Below, one piece after another: positions 1 through 8,779 of a stretch of 64,000 nucleotides of DNA. A program made the position numbers and the translations under genes. Positions within the stretch are counted from its first letter, which is position 1; every line of letters begins with the position of its first letter. This DNA is from Treponema sp. (lineage in GTDB: Bacteria; Spirochaetota; Spirochaetia; Treponematales; Treponemataceae). The notes under the pieces are model-generated. The model had not been told where the DNA came from. It did not search any database and saw only the letters and a list, made by a program, of their open reading frames with translations. The stretch covers positions 1 through 64,000 of the forward strand of contig JAEESN010000002.1 in assembly GCA_016286365.1 (NCBI GenBank), read 5' to 3'.

Positions 1-53
1 ATTTTTTTAATGCTTTTCAGGCATTGTTTTTATAAATCGTTAAGGAGGATTTA

Positions 54-293
54 ATGGAAAATCTTACAATTAAAGTTTATGGCAGCGGCTGCAAAGGTTG
101 CCAGACTTTACATCAGAATGTGATTGATGCTCTGGCCGAAATGAATATTGCGGCTGACGTTCAATACATTACAGACATGCAGAAAATTATGGAAGCCGGA
201 ATCATGGGTATGCCAGCTCTTGCGGTGAATGATAAGATTGTTTCGGCTGGAAAAGTCTTAAGTGTGACAGACATTAAAAAGTTTTTGGAGTAG
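54..293 (+). CDS. thioredoxin-like small redox-active disulfide protein
   Basis: 79 aa, VYGSGCKGC CxxC motif, GIMGMPALAVNDKIVSAG; RBS aaggagg upstream. Confidence 0.85.
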   Translation: MENLTIKVYGSGCKGCQTLHQNVIDALAEMNIAADVQYITDMQKIMEAGIMGMPALAVNDKIVSAGKVLSVTDIKKFLE

Positions 294-298
294 AAAAT

Positions 299-748
299 AT
301 GAATCACAAAGAAAAAGCGGTGAATTACTTTTCACAGAAATTGCATTGTTCTCAGGCTGTTTTAGCGGCTTTTGCAGAAGAATGCGGGATTACAGAAGAA
401 GAGGCCATTAAGCTTGGCAGTTGTTTTGGTGGCGGTATGCGCAAAGGAGAAGTTTGTGGAGCTGTAACCGGAGCTCTGATGGCTTTAGGATTATTATATG
501 GTCAGAAAGCTGCCTCTGACACAGAAGGCCGCCAGCTTTCAAATAAAGTAAATGATTTAATGATGGACCGCTTCAAAGAAAAATACGGCTCTTATATCTG
601 TAATGATTTATTGGGCTGTGATATTACTACAAAAGAAGGCCATCAGTATTGCATGGATAATAAACTCTTCACCGAGTTTTGCCCAAAGATGGTGGCTGCC
701 GCAGTGGAAGTAGTTGAAGACATTATTCTGGAACAGAAAAGCGTATAA
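299..748 (+). CDS. C_GCAxxG_C_C family redox protein
   Basis: GSCFGGGMRKGEVCGAVTGALMALGLLYG; typical Cys spacing. Confidence 0.9.
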   Translation: MNHKEKAVNYFSQKLHCSQAVLAAFAEECGITEEEAIKLGSCFGGGMRKGEVCGAVTGALMALGLLYGQKAASDTEGRQLSNKVNDLMMDRFKEKYGSYICNDLLGCDITTKEGHQYCMDNKLFTEFCPKMVAAAVEVVEDIILEQKSV

Positions 749-753
749 GTTTT

Positions 754-980
754 TTACGACTCATTAACCAGCTTGCCTGTCATGTGTTCAATTTCGAGCT
801 CAAGACATTGAACACGCGGCAAGGCATTTGTAAGTTCTTTTTCAAGATATGCCTGAATCATAAACGCAGAAGCTGACTTTGTCATAATTTTTGATGGCAT
901 CAATTTTGTGACCTTCCTTTGCGCAGTGAAAATAAATCTTATTATCTTCTTCGCTGTAAAGGTGGGAAAGAGGATTATTT
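754..980 (-). pseudogene. NimA-like pyridoxamine 5'-phosphate oxidase family remnant (5' truncated, internally deleted/frameshifted)
   Basis: Minus-strand translation NPLSHLYSEEDNKIYFHCAKEGHKIDAIKNYDKVSFCVYDSG, then in another frame ...CLELEIEHMTGKLVNES*. Confidence 0.65.
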
Positions 981-1421
981 TTACAACTCTTCCAGCTTCT
1001 TTAAAAGTTCTGCCTTCAGATAATTATAGCGTTCGTGTTTTTCTGTTTTCTGCCAATGGGTTTCGCGGAACTGTTCGGGATTGTTTTCGTAGCAGAGTTT
1101 TTCGTCGCCAAACTGTTCGCTGGTTAAATCAAAAACGCAGTCGCCGACAACATTGTAGCAGTGGTAGTTGCCGCCCTGACGAAGGATGCCGTAAACCTTA
1201 CCTCCAAAAATATCCTGGGCAAGAAAAGCTGTTATTGAACACTGGCCAACCGTCTGATTTTCGCGGGACCACTTTTCCCTCAGGCGGGGAGCGCAGGTAT
1301 ATTCACACCAGATTTCAGAGAGTATATCATAAAGATGTCGCGGATTCTGTATTTTTTCATAAGCCGGATCTGCCGGTTTGCAATCAGCGGTCTGCCATCC
1401 GTAGAATTTGTATTCTTTCAT
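981..1421 (-). CDS. YunG-like conserved hypothetical protein
   Basis: GQCSITAFLAQDIFGGKVYGI...GGNYHCYNVVGDCVFDLTSEQF pattern. Confidence 0.6.
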   Translation of the reverse strand: MKEYKFYGWQTADCKPADPAYEKIQNPRHLYDILSEIWCEYTCAPRLREKWSRENQTVGQCSITAFLAQDIFGGKVYGILRQGGNYHCYNVVGDCVFDLTSEQFGDEKLCYENNPEQFRETHWQKTEKHERYNYLKAELLKKLEEL

Positions 1422-1447
1422 TTTAATGCCTTCCTTTTTTATAGATT

Positions 1448-2245
1448 TTAGGAATTTTTGATAAAGCAGTAATCATCGCCATCCATACAGGATGTCTTAA
1501 TAAAACCATTTTTAAAATAAAAGCGTGCTGCTTTTTCATTATCTTTGTGAACTCCAAGAATAATCGGGTGGATTCCAAAATCATTATAAACCTTTTTTAT
1601 TGTGCTTTCCAGAATCCTGCTGCCTAATCCTTTTCCCCTGAAATTTTTATCAAGGACAAAAAATACCAGACGATAAAAAGGTTTATCCTTTAATTCTTCA
1701 GGATCATTTTCGCAATATAATCCTTCTCCAAGAAGAATTGTTCCAATAGCCCGGTCGCCCTTTGTGATTAAAAAAGCATGCCCCTTCAATTTGTTTTCAA
1801 AACCAAATTTCAAAGTTTCAATAAGGGTAGGAACATCATCAACAAAAGCTTCCGGAATATCAGTCCTGTCAATTTCATAGGCCCTTTCACAATTTTCAAA
1901 AGTTAAAGCTTCGAGGTAAAAGTCCATAGTTGATCTACCCTTCGAAGCTTTCTTTTCCGGAAGTTCAGCATACATGCCATCAAGAAGTTCCTGAATCAGG
2001 GGCCTGTCTTCAAAACTATCAAATACATGCATCAGAGTCTTTGATTCTTCATAGGGATAGCGCAGTTCGGAATCTGCAAGCAGTCTGTTTGAGGTCGGCG
2101 TTCGCTTTAAGAAAAGTTCATCACCACAAACGTCACCTATCAGCTTTCCATTAAAATATACAAGGTATCCGCCCATCATAGGTTTTATGACAATATCGCC
2201 TGCTTCAGAAAAACATTCGCGAACATATTCATTAAATTCATTCAC
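1448..2245 (-). CDS. TfoX N-terminal domain fused to GNAT N-acetyltransferase
   Basis: N-term KPMMGGYLVYFNGKLIGDVCGDELFLK (TfoX-like); C-term RLVFFVLDKNFRGKGLGSRIL...HKDNEKAARFYFKNGF (GNAT). Confidence 0.75.
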   Translation of the reverse strand: MNEFNEYVRECFSEAGDIVIKPMMGGYLVYFNGKLIGDVCGDELFLKRTPTSNRLLADSELRYPYEESKTLMHVFDSFEDRPLIQELLDGMYAELPEKKASKGRSTMDFYLEALTFENCERAYEIDRTDIPEAFVDDVPTLIETLKFGFENKLKGHAFLITKGDRAIGTILLGEGLYCENDPEELKDKPFYRLVFFVLDKNFRGKGLGSRILESTIKKVYNDFGIHPIILGVHKDNEKAARFYFKNGFIKTSCMDGDDYCFIKNS

Positions 2246-2266
2246 CTTGGTTGTCCTCCATAAAAA

Positions 2267-2899
2267 TCACAGTACATTTTGTGCTCTTATCCAGTCCAGG
2301 ATTTTTGTCTCGCGACCATTTTTTAGAATGGAATCAATTACATCTTTTTTTGACACAAGCTTATGTATGATTTTTTCATCCAGATTATTGAATACCTCTA
2401 AAGCATCAACCTGCCCTGTTTTTCTAATTTGTTTTAGAAGCTCTGTATCTTTAATCTTACGATTTTGTTCTGATTTCGGATAGCCTTGCCCGAATGGTTC
2501 TGAAAAAAGTCGTTCAATTGTCTGTTCAAGATTTTGCGGGCCTGTCCACGTGTACTCTTCTCCAAGCGGAAGAGAGATAACATTTCCATTATTAATCTGT
2601 GCAAACAAATATGCATCTTTAGGGGTTGGCGCATAACCACACAAAACTTCCGGCATACTGTTACAGGCAAGCATCATTCCCTGCCCTGAAGAACAACCTG
2701 TAACAACAAAATCTACAGCTTTACTCGAAATAAGTAAGCCAATTAACAAAGAGATTTCAATGTAACTATATTTTTCAACATCAGATTCGGTGCATCCAAA
2801 ATTATAGATTTGAGAGTTGGTTGCATATTTTTTTGTCGCATTAAAAATCAATTCATTTTTGCTTATTTGCGAGGAAGCCTGTATAACCGCGATTCTCAT
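2267..2899 (-). CDS. RpiB/LacA/LacB-family sugar-phosphate isomerase
   Basis: FVVTGCSSGQGMMLACNSMPEVLCGYAPTPKDAYLFAQINNGNVISLPLG. Confidence 0.8.
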   Translation of the reverse strand: MRIAVIQASSQISKNELIFNATKKYATNSQIYNFGCTESDVEKYSYIEISLLIGLLISSKAVDFVVTGCSSGQGMMLACNSMPEVLCGYAPTPKDAYLFAQINNGNVISLPLGEEYTWTGPQNLEQTIERLFSEPFGQGYPKSEQNRKIKDTELLKQIRKTGQVDALEVFNNLDEKIIHKLVSKKDVIDSILKNGRETKILDWIRAQNVL

Positions 2900-3206
2900 G
2901 ATTTTCTCCTAATTTTTTATTTCTTCGCCAGGTTTTTTATTAAATGATATTTTTTATTTCCCGCCCTTGCCTCTACTACGGGCAAAGGTTATTTGAGAAT
3001 TGTTGAGGATGGAGTTGTGAAGAGTGGGTTTATTCATTAGACTGATTATAGCACATCCTCCCCAAACTCATCCACATAATCATCATCGTGCTACACCCAA
3101 TGACAATCAGAAAAATAACACAGATATGCAGATTTATTCGGCTTTGTTTTATCACAGCAATATTTACCATAAATGTTCCAATTAATTGACTTTTTATCCG
3201 CTTAGT

Positions 3207-3245
3207 GTTAGTATCTACTAACTATTACTGTTAGTGCTTACTAAC
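3207..3245. promoter_or_regulatory. tandem GTTAGTNNNNACTAAC palindromes (two copies, 23-bp offset)
   Basis: GTTAGTATCTACTAAC at 3207-3222 and GTTAGTGCTTACTAAC at 3230-3245, 20 bp before the MptD-family CDS. Confidence 0.75.
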
Positions 3246-3265
3246 AAATACAAAGGAGTAATCTA

Positions 3266-3850
3266 ATGGATGATTCAAAAAAGCTTAAAGGTAAAGACCT
3301 TATTAACATTGGTATTTTTGCAGCCATTTATTTCGTAGTTATCATGGCGCTTGCCATGCTCGGTTTTATTCCGATTTTCATGCCGACATATTCTGTACTC
3401 ATGCCTTTACTTGGTGGCATTGTCTTCATGCTTTTCCTCACAAAAGTAAAAAAATTTGGAATGGTATGGATTATGACTATCATTATGGGAATTCTTATGT
3501 GGCTTACCGGCATGTCTTATTACGCACTTGCTATTGGAACAGTAACAGGTCTTATTGCAGAACTGATTTTGAAAAAAGGTGAATATAAAAGTGCAAAATG
3601 TGCTGTTCTTTGTCATGCCGTATTCTGCTTCTGGATTGTAAGCAACTATATTCCGCTCTTCTTCTTTGCAGACAAATACTGGTCTACAAGACAGAACTTT
3701 GGTCAGGAATATATTGATGCCCTTACAAGATTATTTCCTAAGTGGATGTTCCCTGTTCACATTCTTTTGTGCTTTGGCTTTGGAATTCTTGGCGGTCTTC
3801 TTGGTCGTAAGATTCTTAAAAAGCATTTTGCAAAGGCTGGAATTGTGTAA
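3266..3850 (+). CDS. MptD/Trep_Strep-family ECF transporter S component
   Basis: multi-TM protein KGKDLINIGIFAAIYFVVIMALAMLGFIPIFMP...; followed by EcfT and EcfA genes. Confidence 0.8.
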   Translation: MDDSKKLKGKDLINIGIFAAIYFVVIMALAMLGFIPIFMPTYSVLMPLLGGIVFMLFLTKVKKFGMVWIMTIIMGILMWLTGMSYYALAIGTVTGLIAELILKKGEYKSAKCAVLCHAVFCFWIVSNYIPLFFFADKYWSTRQNFGQEYIDALTRLFPKWMFPVHILLCFGFGILGGLLGRKILKKHFAKAGIV

Positions 3851-3855
3851 TAAAA

Positions 3856-4485
3856 ATGTCTGATGATAACTTTCAGTTTTCATTATTTGATGATGAAATA
3901 GAAAAGAAATCTCAGAGTCTGGATTTTATTACTATCGACTTTGAAACCGCTAACCAATATGGCAATAGTGCAATTTCTGTTGGACTTGTACGTTATATTG
4001 ATGGTAAAGAAGTTGATAGTATATATGAATTAATTTGTCCACCAACGGATTATTTTGTTCCGGAATGGATAAATGAAATTCACCACTTAACTTATAACGA
4101 TGTAAAAGATAAACCAAGATTCCCGGAAATCTGGGATAACAAGGTTGTTCCTTTTATAGAAAAGACTCCGGGCATTCCGCTTGTCGCTCACAATGCAAAA
4201 TTCGACACGACGGTTATCTGGGATGCCTGTAGTTTTTATCATCATAAAATTCCGCATTACAATTATTTTTGTTCATTGAAAATTTCAAAAAAAGTCTGGC
4301 CTGACTTGGAACACCACTCTCTTACCTTTCTGGGACAAAAATTTGGGATCAACTATCTGGCTCATGACGCTCTGGAGGATTCAAGAACCTGCGGACTGAT
4401 TGTTACTCTTGCAGCACAGAAATTACATGCCGCCAGTGTGGAAGAACTTCTTAAAAAGTGCGGCCTTAAAATGGAGAAATTATAA
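3856..4485 (+). CDS. 3'-5' exonuclease, DnaQ/Pol III epsilon-like
   Basis: FITIDFETANQYGNSAISVG (ExoI), VAHNAKFDTTV (ExoII), HDALEDSRTCG (ExoIII). Confidence 0.9.
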   Translation: MSDDNFQFSLFDDEIEKKSQSLDFITIDFETANQYGNSAISVGLVRYIDGKEVDSIYELICPPTDYFVPEWINEIHHLTYNDVKDKPRFPEIWDNKVVPFIEKTPGIPLVAHNAKFDTTVIWDACSFYHHKIPHYNYFCSLKISKKVWPDLEHHSLTFLGQKFGINYLAHDALEDSRTCGLIVTLAAQKLHAASVEELLKKCGLKMEKL

Positions 4486-4488
4486 AAA

Positions 4489-5214
4489 ATGGAACTGATG
4501 AAATCTTCTTCGCATAAAGCATTATTGGATCCCCGTACTAAACTTTTGCTGCTTACCTTTGTTTCCGTATTTGTACTTGGAAATGCCGGTGGAGATACTG
4601 CGGCAGAATTTCGTGTTGCCTTAAACTATCTTCCTCTTTTCCTCTTACTTACATGCGGCAAATGGAAGCCTTTTTTATTTGCAATTATTTTTTATACCCT
4701 CTCTTATGTTTTAGCGGTCTTTGTAATGCCTCACTGTACAGGATTTTTAAATTTCATAATTCTTGCAATGACCGGAATAGTACTCCGCTTTATGCCCGGT
4801 ATTTTTACAGGAATGTTTTTAGTTTCTACAACAACCGTAAGTGAATTCATTGCAGCCATGGAAAAAATGCACATAACTCAGAAAATCACAATTCCGCTTG
4901 CAGTAATGTTCCGCTTTTTCCCCACAGTAATAGAAGAAGCCGGCAGTATAAATAAAGCGATGAGTATGCGTGATATAAAATTTGGCGGGACAAAAGCACT
5001 GCAGATGATTGAATACAGGGTAATTCCTTTAATGACCTGCTCTGTAAAAATCGGACAGGAGCTTAGTGCAGCAAGTCTTACGCGCGGACTTGGAGGGCCC
5101 GATAAACGTACAAATATTTGTAAAATCGGATTTGGCTGGTGTGATGTGCTTGTGTTCCTGGCCCTGGGTGGTGGTCTTACCTATGTTATTATTCGTGCCT
5201 GCGGGGTGCTCTAA
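4489..5214 (+). CDS. ECF transporter T component (EcfT/CbiQ family)
   Basis: multi-TM; AASLTRGLGGPDKR Ala-Arg-Gly-type coupling motif. Confidence 0.85.
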   Translation: MELMKSSSHKALLDPRTKLLLLTFVSVFVLGNAGGDTAAEFRVALNYLPLFLLLTCGKWKPFLFAIIFYTLSYVLAVFVMPHCTGFLNFIILAMTGIVLRFMPGIFTGMFLVSTTTVSEFIAAMEKMHITQKITIPLAVMFRFFPTVIEEAGSINKAMSMRDIKFGGTKALQMIEYRVIPLMTCSVKIGQELSAASLTRGLGGPDKRTNICKIGFGWCDVLVFLALGGGLTYVIIRACGVL

Positions 5215-6825
5215 ATGATTGAATTAAAGAATGTCAGTTATACTTATGATACTGAAAATAGGAATTGCGAGTTTTCGCAAGAAAACTCGGTAAGGTCGCA
5301 AAGCGACCGACGGACTGCAGGTGGCCAGGGTGAAACCGTCTGGAATGGAAGCCTTCATGATATAAACCTGACGGTTAGTGACGGGGAATTTGTCCTTTTG
5401 ACCGGTGGATCTGGCTGCGGAAAAACTACCTTGCTCCGTCTTATAAACGGACTCATTCCACACTTTTTTGAAGGAAAGCTTGAAGGTTCTATTAAAATTA
5501 ATGACATTGATATCAGTCACGCTGAATTATACGATACTGCAAAGACAGTAAGCACAGTTTTCCAGAATCCGCGATCACAATTTTTTAATGTAGATACGAC
5601 AAGCGAGCTTGCCTTTGCCTGCGAAAATCAGGGAATGGAAGAAGGTGAAATTTTAAAACGGATTGAAAACACCGTAAACGCCCTTCATCTTGAGCCCCTG
5701 ATGAACAGAAGTCTTTTTGAATTAAGCGGCGGTCAGAAACAAAAAATTGCCTGTGCCTCTGTAGCCGTTACAGGAAACAAGGTAATCCTTCTTGATGAAC
5801 CAAGTGCAAACCTGGACCTTCAGTCAATCGATGAACTTTCGGGCCTGTTACGAAAATGGAAGGAAGAAGGTAAAACAATCATCGTTGCAGAACACCGTAT
5901 CTCATACTTATGGGACCTGGCAGACAGAACAATTATCCTGACCGATGGAAAAATCACACGAGAACTTTCAAGGGCCCAGATGAATAAAATCACCGAAACT
6001 GAACTTCACAAGATGGGGCTCAGAACGAATAAAACAACGCCGGTGGTTGAGCCCGTGGTCCCTGAGCCTAGTCGAAGGGTTGAAACCACCACAGAAAAAA
6101 AATCAACAAAAGATGATTTCGACAAGCTCAATCACCAACCTTTATCCAAACATCAGGAATTACTCAATCAGTTTGATTTTCTTACCCTCCAAAACTTCCG
6201 TTACAAATACAAAAACGGCTGTGTCGCCCTAAATATTCCTCGGATACAGATTCCTGTCAGAAAAATAACCGCTATAACCGGCAATAATGGCGAAGGAAAA
6301 ACCACCCTGCTCAACTGTCTTTGCGGTCTTGGAAGACGGTCAAAGGGGACTCTCCTCTACAACGGAAAAACCTACAAACCTCGACAACGCCAGAAACTCA
6401 TCTATCTTGTAATGCAGGATGTAAATCATCAGCTTTTTACAGAAAGTGTTTTAGACGAAGTTCTTATAAGCCAGGAAGAAGCAAACGAAGAAGCAGCACA
6501 CCGCATTCTTTCATCACTGGACATTGAACAGTTTGCAGACCGTCATCCCCAGTCACTTTCGGGTGGGCAGAAACAAAGGGTTGCAGTTGCATGTGCCATT
6601 GCAAGCGGCCGCGACATTCTTCTTTTTGACGAACCTACAAGCGGACTTGATTACACACATATGCTTCAGATTGGAAAAATTCTCCGCTCCCTGCAAGCAA
6701 TGGGTAAAACTGTCATCGTAGTAACCCACGACCGCGAGCTCATAAAAGAATGCTGCGACGAAGAAATCCGTTTACGTCATTTTAATGAATTACAGACAAA
6801 AGCTGCCGGAGAAATCAAAAAATAA
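5215..6825 (+). CDS. ECF/ABC transporter ATP-binding protein with two nucleotide-binding domains
   Basis: Walker A GGSGCGKTT and GNNGEGKTT; LSGGQKQK/LSGGQKQR signatures; ILLDEPSANLD/LLFDEPTSGLD. Confidence 0.93.
   Translation: MIELKNVSYTYDTENRNCEFSQENSVRSQSDRRTAGGQGETVWNGSLHDINLTVSDGEFVLLTGGSGCGKTTLLRLINGLIPHFFEGKLEGSIKINDIDISHAELYDTAKTVSTVFQNPRSQFFNVDTTSELAFACENQGMEEGEILKRIENTVNALHLEPLMNRSLFELSGGQKQKIACASVAVTGNKVILLDEPSANLDLQSIDELSGLLRKWKEEGKTIIVAEHRISYLWDLADRTIILTDGKITRELSRAQMNKITETELHKMGLRTNKTTPVVEPVVPEPSRRVETTTEKKSTKDDFDKLNHQPLSKHQELLNQFDFLTLQNFRYKYKNGCVALNIPRIQIPVRKITAITGNNGEGKTTLLNCLCGLGRRSKGTLLYNGKTYKPRQRQKLIYLVMQDVNHQLFTESVLDEVLISQEEANEEAAHRILSSLDIEQFADRHPQSLSGGQKQRVAVACAIASGRDILLFDEPTSGLDYTHMLQIGKILRSLQAMGKTVIVVTHDRELIKECCDEEIRLRHFNELQTKAAGEIKK
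5268..5308. repeat. two adjacent hairpins inside the EcfA-like CDS
   Basis: CGAGTTTTC-GCAA-GAAAACTCG (5268-5289) and GGTCGC-AAA-GCGACC (5294-5308), in frame. Confidence 0.8.
6042..6136. repeat. GTCGAA/TTCGAC...GAGC palindromic repeat in the inter-NBD linker of the EcfA-like CDS
   Basis: ggtggttgagcc...ccctgagcctagtcgaagggttgaaaccacc then tttcgacaagctcaatcacc. Confidence 0.7.
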
Positions 6826-6866
6826 CAGATATAACATTATAGATTTTAAGTCCTTTTTTTAAACTT

Positions 6867-6933
6867 GAGGTAAGAAACTTCAAATTATACCTCCAATAAT
6901 ATCTCCATTATATGGGCTGAAGTTTCTTACCTC
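6867..6933. terminator. 16-bp perfect inverted repeat with 35-nt loop between convergent genes
   Basis: GAGGTAAGAAACTTCA (6867-6882) / TGAAGTTTCTTACCTC (6918-6933). Confidence 0.55.
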
Positions 6934-6938
6934 GTCCT

Positions 6939-7745
6939 TTACTTTCTTATACTCTTCGGCGCAGTCGGGTCGAATGGCTTACCCATTTTACTCACAGCCG
7001 ACTCATCAATATGAGCAAAAAGCTTAGACATATCTGTCCTGATTCCGCTGTGGCCGGTGCATGCAACTTTTACACCCGAGCCGGTAATTTTATCACGCAA
7101 CCTTATAAGAGACTTTTTATTCAGAGCCGGGTTCTGCGTAAAAAACTCAAAGAGACTGTAGCCGCCGTTTTCGATTACCGCAAGACAATCCCCGCTGAAC
7201 AAAATCTTATCATCAATGATATAGCAGACGTGACCAACCGTATGTCCCATCACTTCAAAAACTTCAATCTTTATTCCGTCGATATTCAAAACCTGTCCGT
7301 CGCTTACAGTTTTATAACCGTCGCGAAGCCTTGCCGGGTTCATCAGCGGAATTCCCATTTTTATCATACGGCAGACATGACCATCAAAATAATTTTCCTC
7401 ACCCCTGCCGATATACACCTGGGCATTGGGGTAAAGATAGTTTTTATTAGTCCTGTCCACTCCACCAACATGATCAACATCAGAATGAGTAAGTAAAAGA
7501 GTTTTTATTGCCCGCGGATCTATCCCGATTTTTTCAAACTCTTTTTCGATTCCCTTAAAAACAAGATGTCCCGCATCAATCGCAATCGTCACGCCGTTTT
7601 TCGTATAAAACCAGAGATTTACATCATCCTCTTTAATACAGCTGATTCCATCCTGATAAATGCCCGTCTGTGAAGGATGCAGCATCCGCTTTCCATACAT
7701 CGTAAATCGTTTTAATTTACAGTCAAAAAAATACATGAACTTCAT
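6939..7745 (-). CDS. MBL-fold metallo-hydrolase (lactonase-like)
   Basis: LLLTHSDVDHVGGVD, HTVGHVCY, LFSGDCLA. Start placed at MKFMYFFDC (AGGAG RBS); the ORF extension to 7826 reads through a dispersed repeat. Confidence 0.85.
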   Translation of the reverse strand: MKFMYFFDCKLKRFTMYGKRMLHPSQTGIYQDGISCIKEDDVNLWFYTKNGVTIAIDAGHLVFKGIEKEFEKIGIDPRAIKTLLLTHSDVDHVGGVDRTNKNYLYPNAQVYIGRGEENYFDGHVCRMIKMGIPLMNPARLRDGYKTVSDGQVLNIDGIKIEVFEVMGHTVGHVCYIIDDKILFSGDCLAVIENGGYSLFEFFTQNPALNKKSLIRLRDKITGSGVKVACTGHSGIRTDMSKLFAHIDESAVSKMGKPFDPTAPKSIRK

Positions 7746-7761
7746 ATTAGACTCCTTTTTG

Positions 7762-7844
7762 TGGGAGGGGAAAGCCTTCCCCTGCGGCCGCATTTTATTG
7801 CGGCCTACCCCTTCTAACGGGGACACCCCGTAACGCCCCGTTAG
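7762..7844 (+). repeat. mosaic palindromic repeat (GGGGAA..TTCCCC head + CTACCCCTTCT..GGGGACACCCC tail), copy 1
   Basis: ggggaaagccttcccctgcggccgcattttattgcggcctaccccttctaacggggacaccccgtaacgccccgttag. Confidence 0.75.
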
Positions 7845-7901
7845 TCTTATCTTACAATGAAGCTTTACTGTACACTTCTAAAAATCTGCTTTTTATAATT
7901 A

Positions 7902-8615
7902 TTATTTCTGACTTTCCAAAACCTTTGTTACACTGATTCCGGTGAGCTTTCGGCATACATCAGAAAAATGTGATGGGGAAGAAAAACCTGCATCCATAGA
8001 AGCATCTGTCAAAGAGCGGCCTTTCATCACCTCGCGCCAGACATATTCAAACTGCCTCATCAAAAGATAACTTTTTAAGGCAATGCCGGTTTCGTTCTTA
8101 AAAAGATGTGTAAGATAACTTTCTGAATAAGAATATTTTTCTGCAAGCTCACTTACGCGTTCTCCAAGATGCTTAAAGCTGTCGATATTCTGGAGAATCT
8201 GTAAAATGCGTTCGTCAAGATTCAGTTTAGAAAGCTGAACCTCTCCCGCAAAATCAAATACAGTTTTTTTGATGATTTCTTCGGTAATGTTTGTTTTATC
8301 AAACATCAAATCCGGGAGATTAAATACTGCTATCGGTTCCCCTCGTAAAAACTTCTCTCTAAGAACTTCTGCAAAATGAGAGGTTGGATCTACAAAAAGA
8401 AAGAAAGCAATTTCGCCGTCCGGAGCTTTGTGATCAACATCGTTTTCAAGGATTATTATGTTGCCATGCACATCTTTCCCACCCGCCTGTAATTGTAAAT
8501 CCCCGTTACCGAAAAATACATGCAGCATATTATGGCGGTGAACGAGAGTATCCTTATAAGATGGAACAACGATGATATATGTTTTTTCAAAAAAAAGCTG
8601 AAATAAGTTGTGCAT
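7902..8615 (-). CDS. AraC family transcriptional regulator
   Basis: C-terminal ...YSYSESYLTHLFKNETGIALKSYLLMRQFEYVWREVMKGRSLTDASMDAGFSSPSHFSDVCRKLTG. Confidence 0.88.
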   Translation of the reverse strand: MHNLFQLFFEKTYIIVVPSYKDTLVHRHNMLHVFFGNGDLQLQAGGKDVHGNIIILENDVDHKAPDGEIAFFLFVDPTSHFAEVLREKFLRGEPIAVFNLPDLMFDKTNITEEIIKKTVFDFAGEVQLSKLNLDERILQILQNIDSFKHLGERVSELAEKYSYSESYLTHLFKNETGIALKSYLLMRQFEYVWREVMKGRSLTDASMDAGFSSPSHFSDVCRKLTGISVTKVLESQK

Positions 8616-8638
8616 TATTTTTCATCCCCCATAATTTT

Positions 8639-8654
8639 GTTAGTATTCACTAAC
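8639..8654. promoter_or_regulatory. GTTAGTNNNNACTAAC palindrome
   Basis: GTTAGTATTCACTAAC 24 bp upstream of the AraC start. Confidence 0.65.
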
Positions 8655-8779
8655 TTATAGAAATAAGATATTCATTTTCACCCTTTTATTCAAGGAGAGG
8701 ATAATATTTGTTCACCGAAAGAAGAAAATTGATGTAATTCTGCAGGAATTTATCGGAGCAAAATTGAATCATGTGCAAT

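Noticed and set aside
54-748. Thioredoxin/C_GCAxxG pair as a novel system
   Set aside because: Familiar small redox genes with ordinary spacing; nothing beyond standard families seen.
908-1426. Plus-strand ORF of 172 aa
   Set aside because: Antisense to the YunG-like gene and the NimA remnant; composition typical of a spurious ORF.
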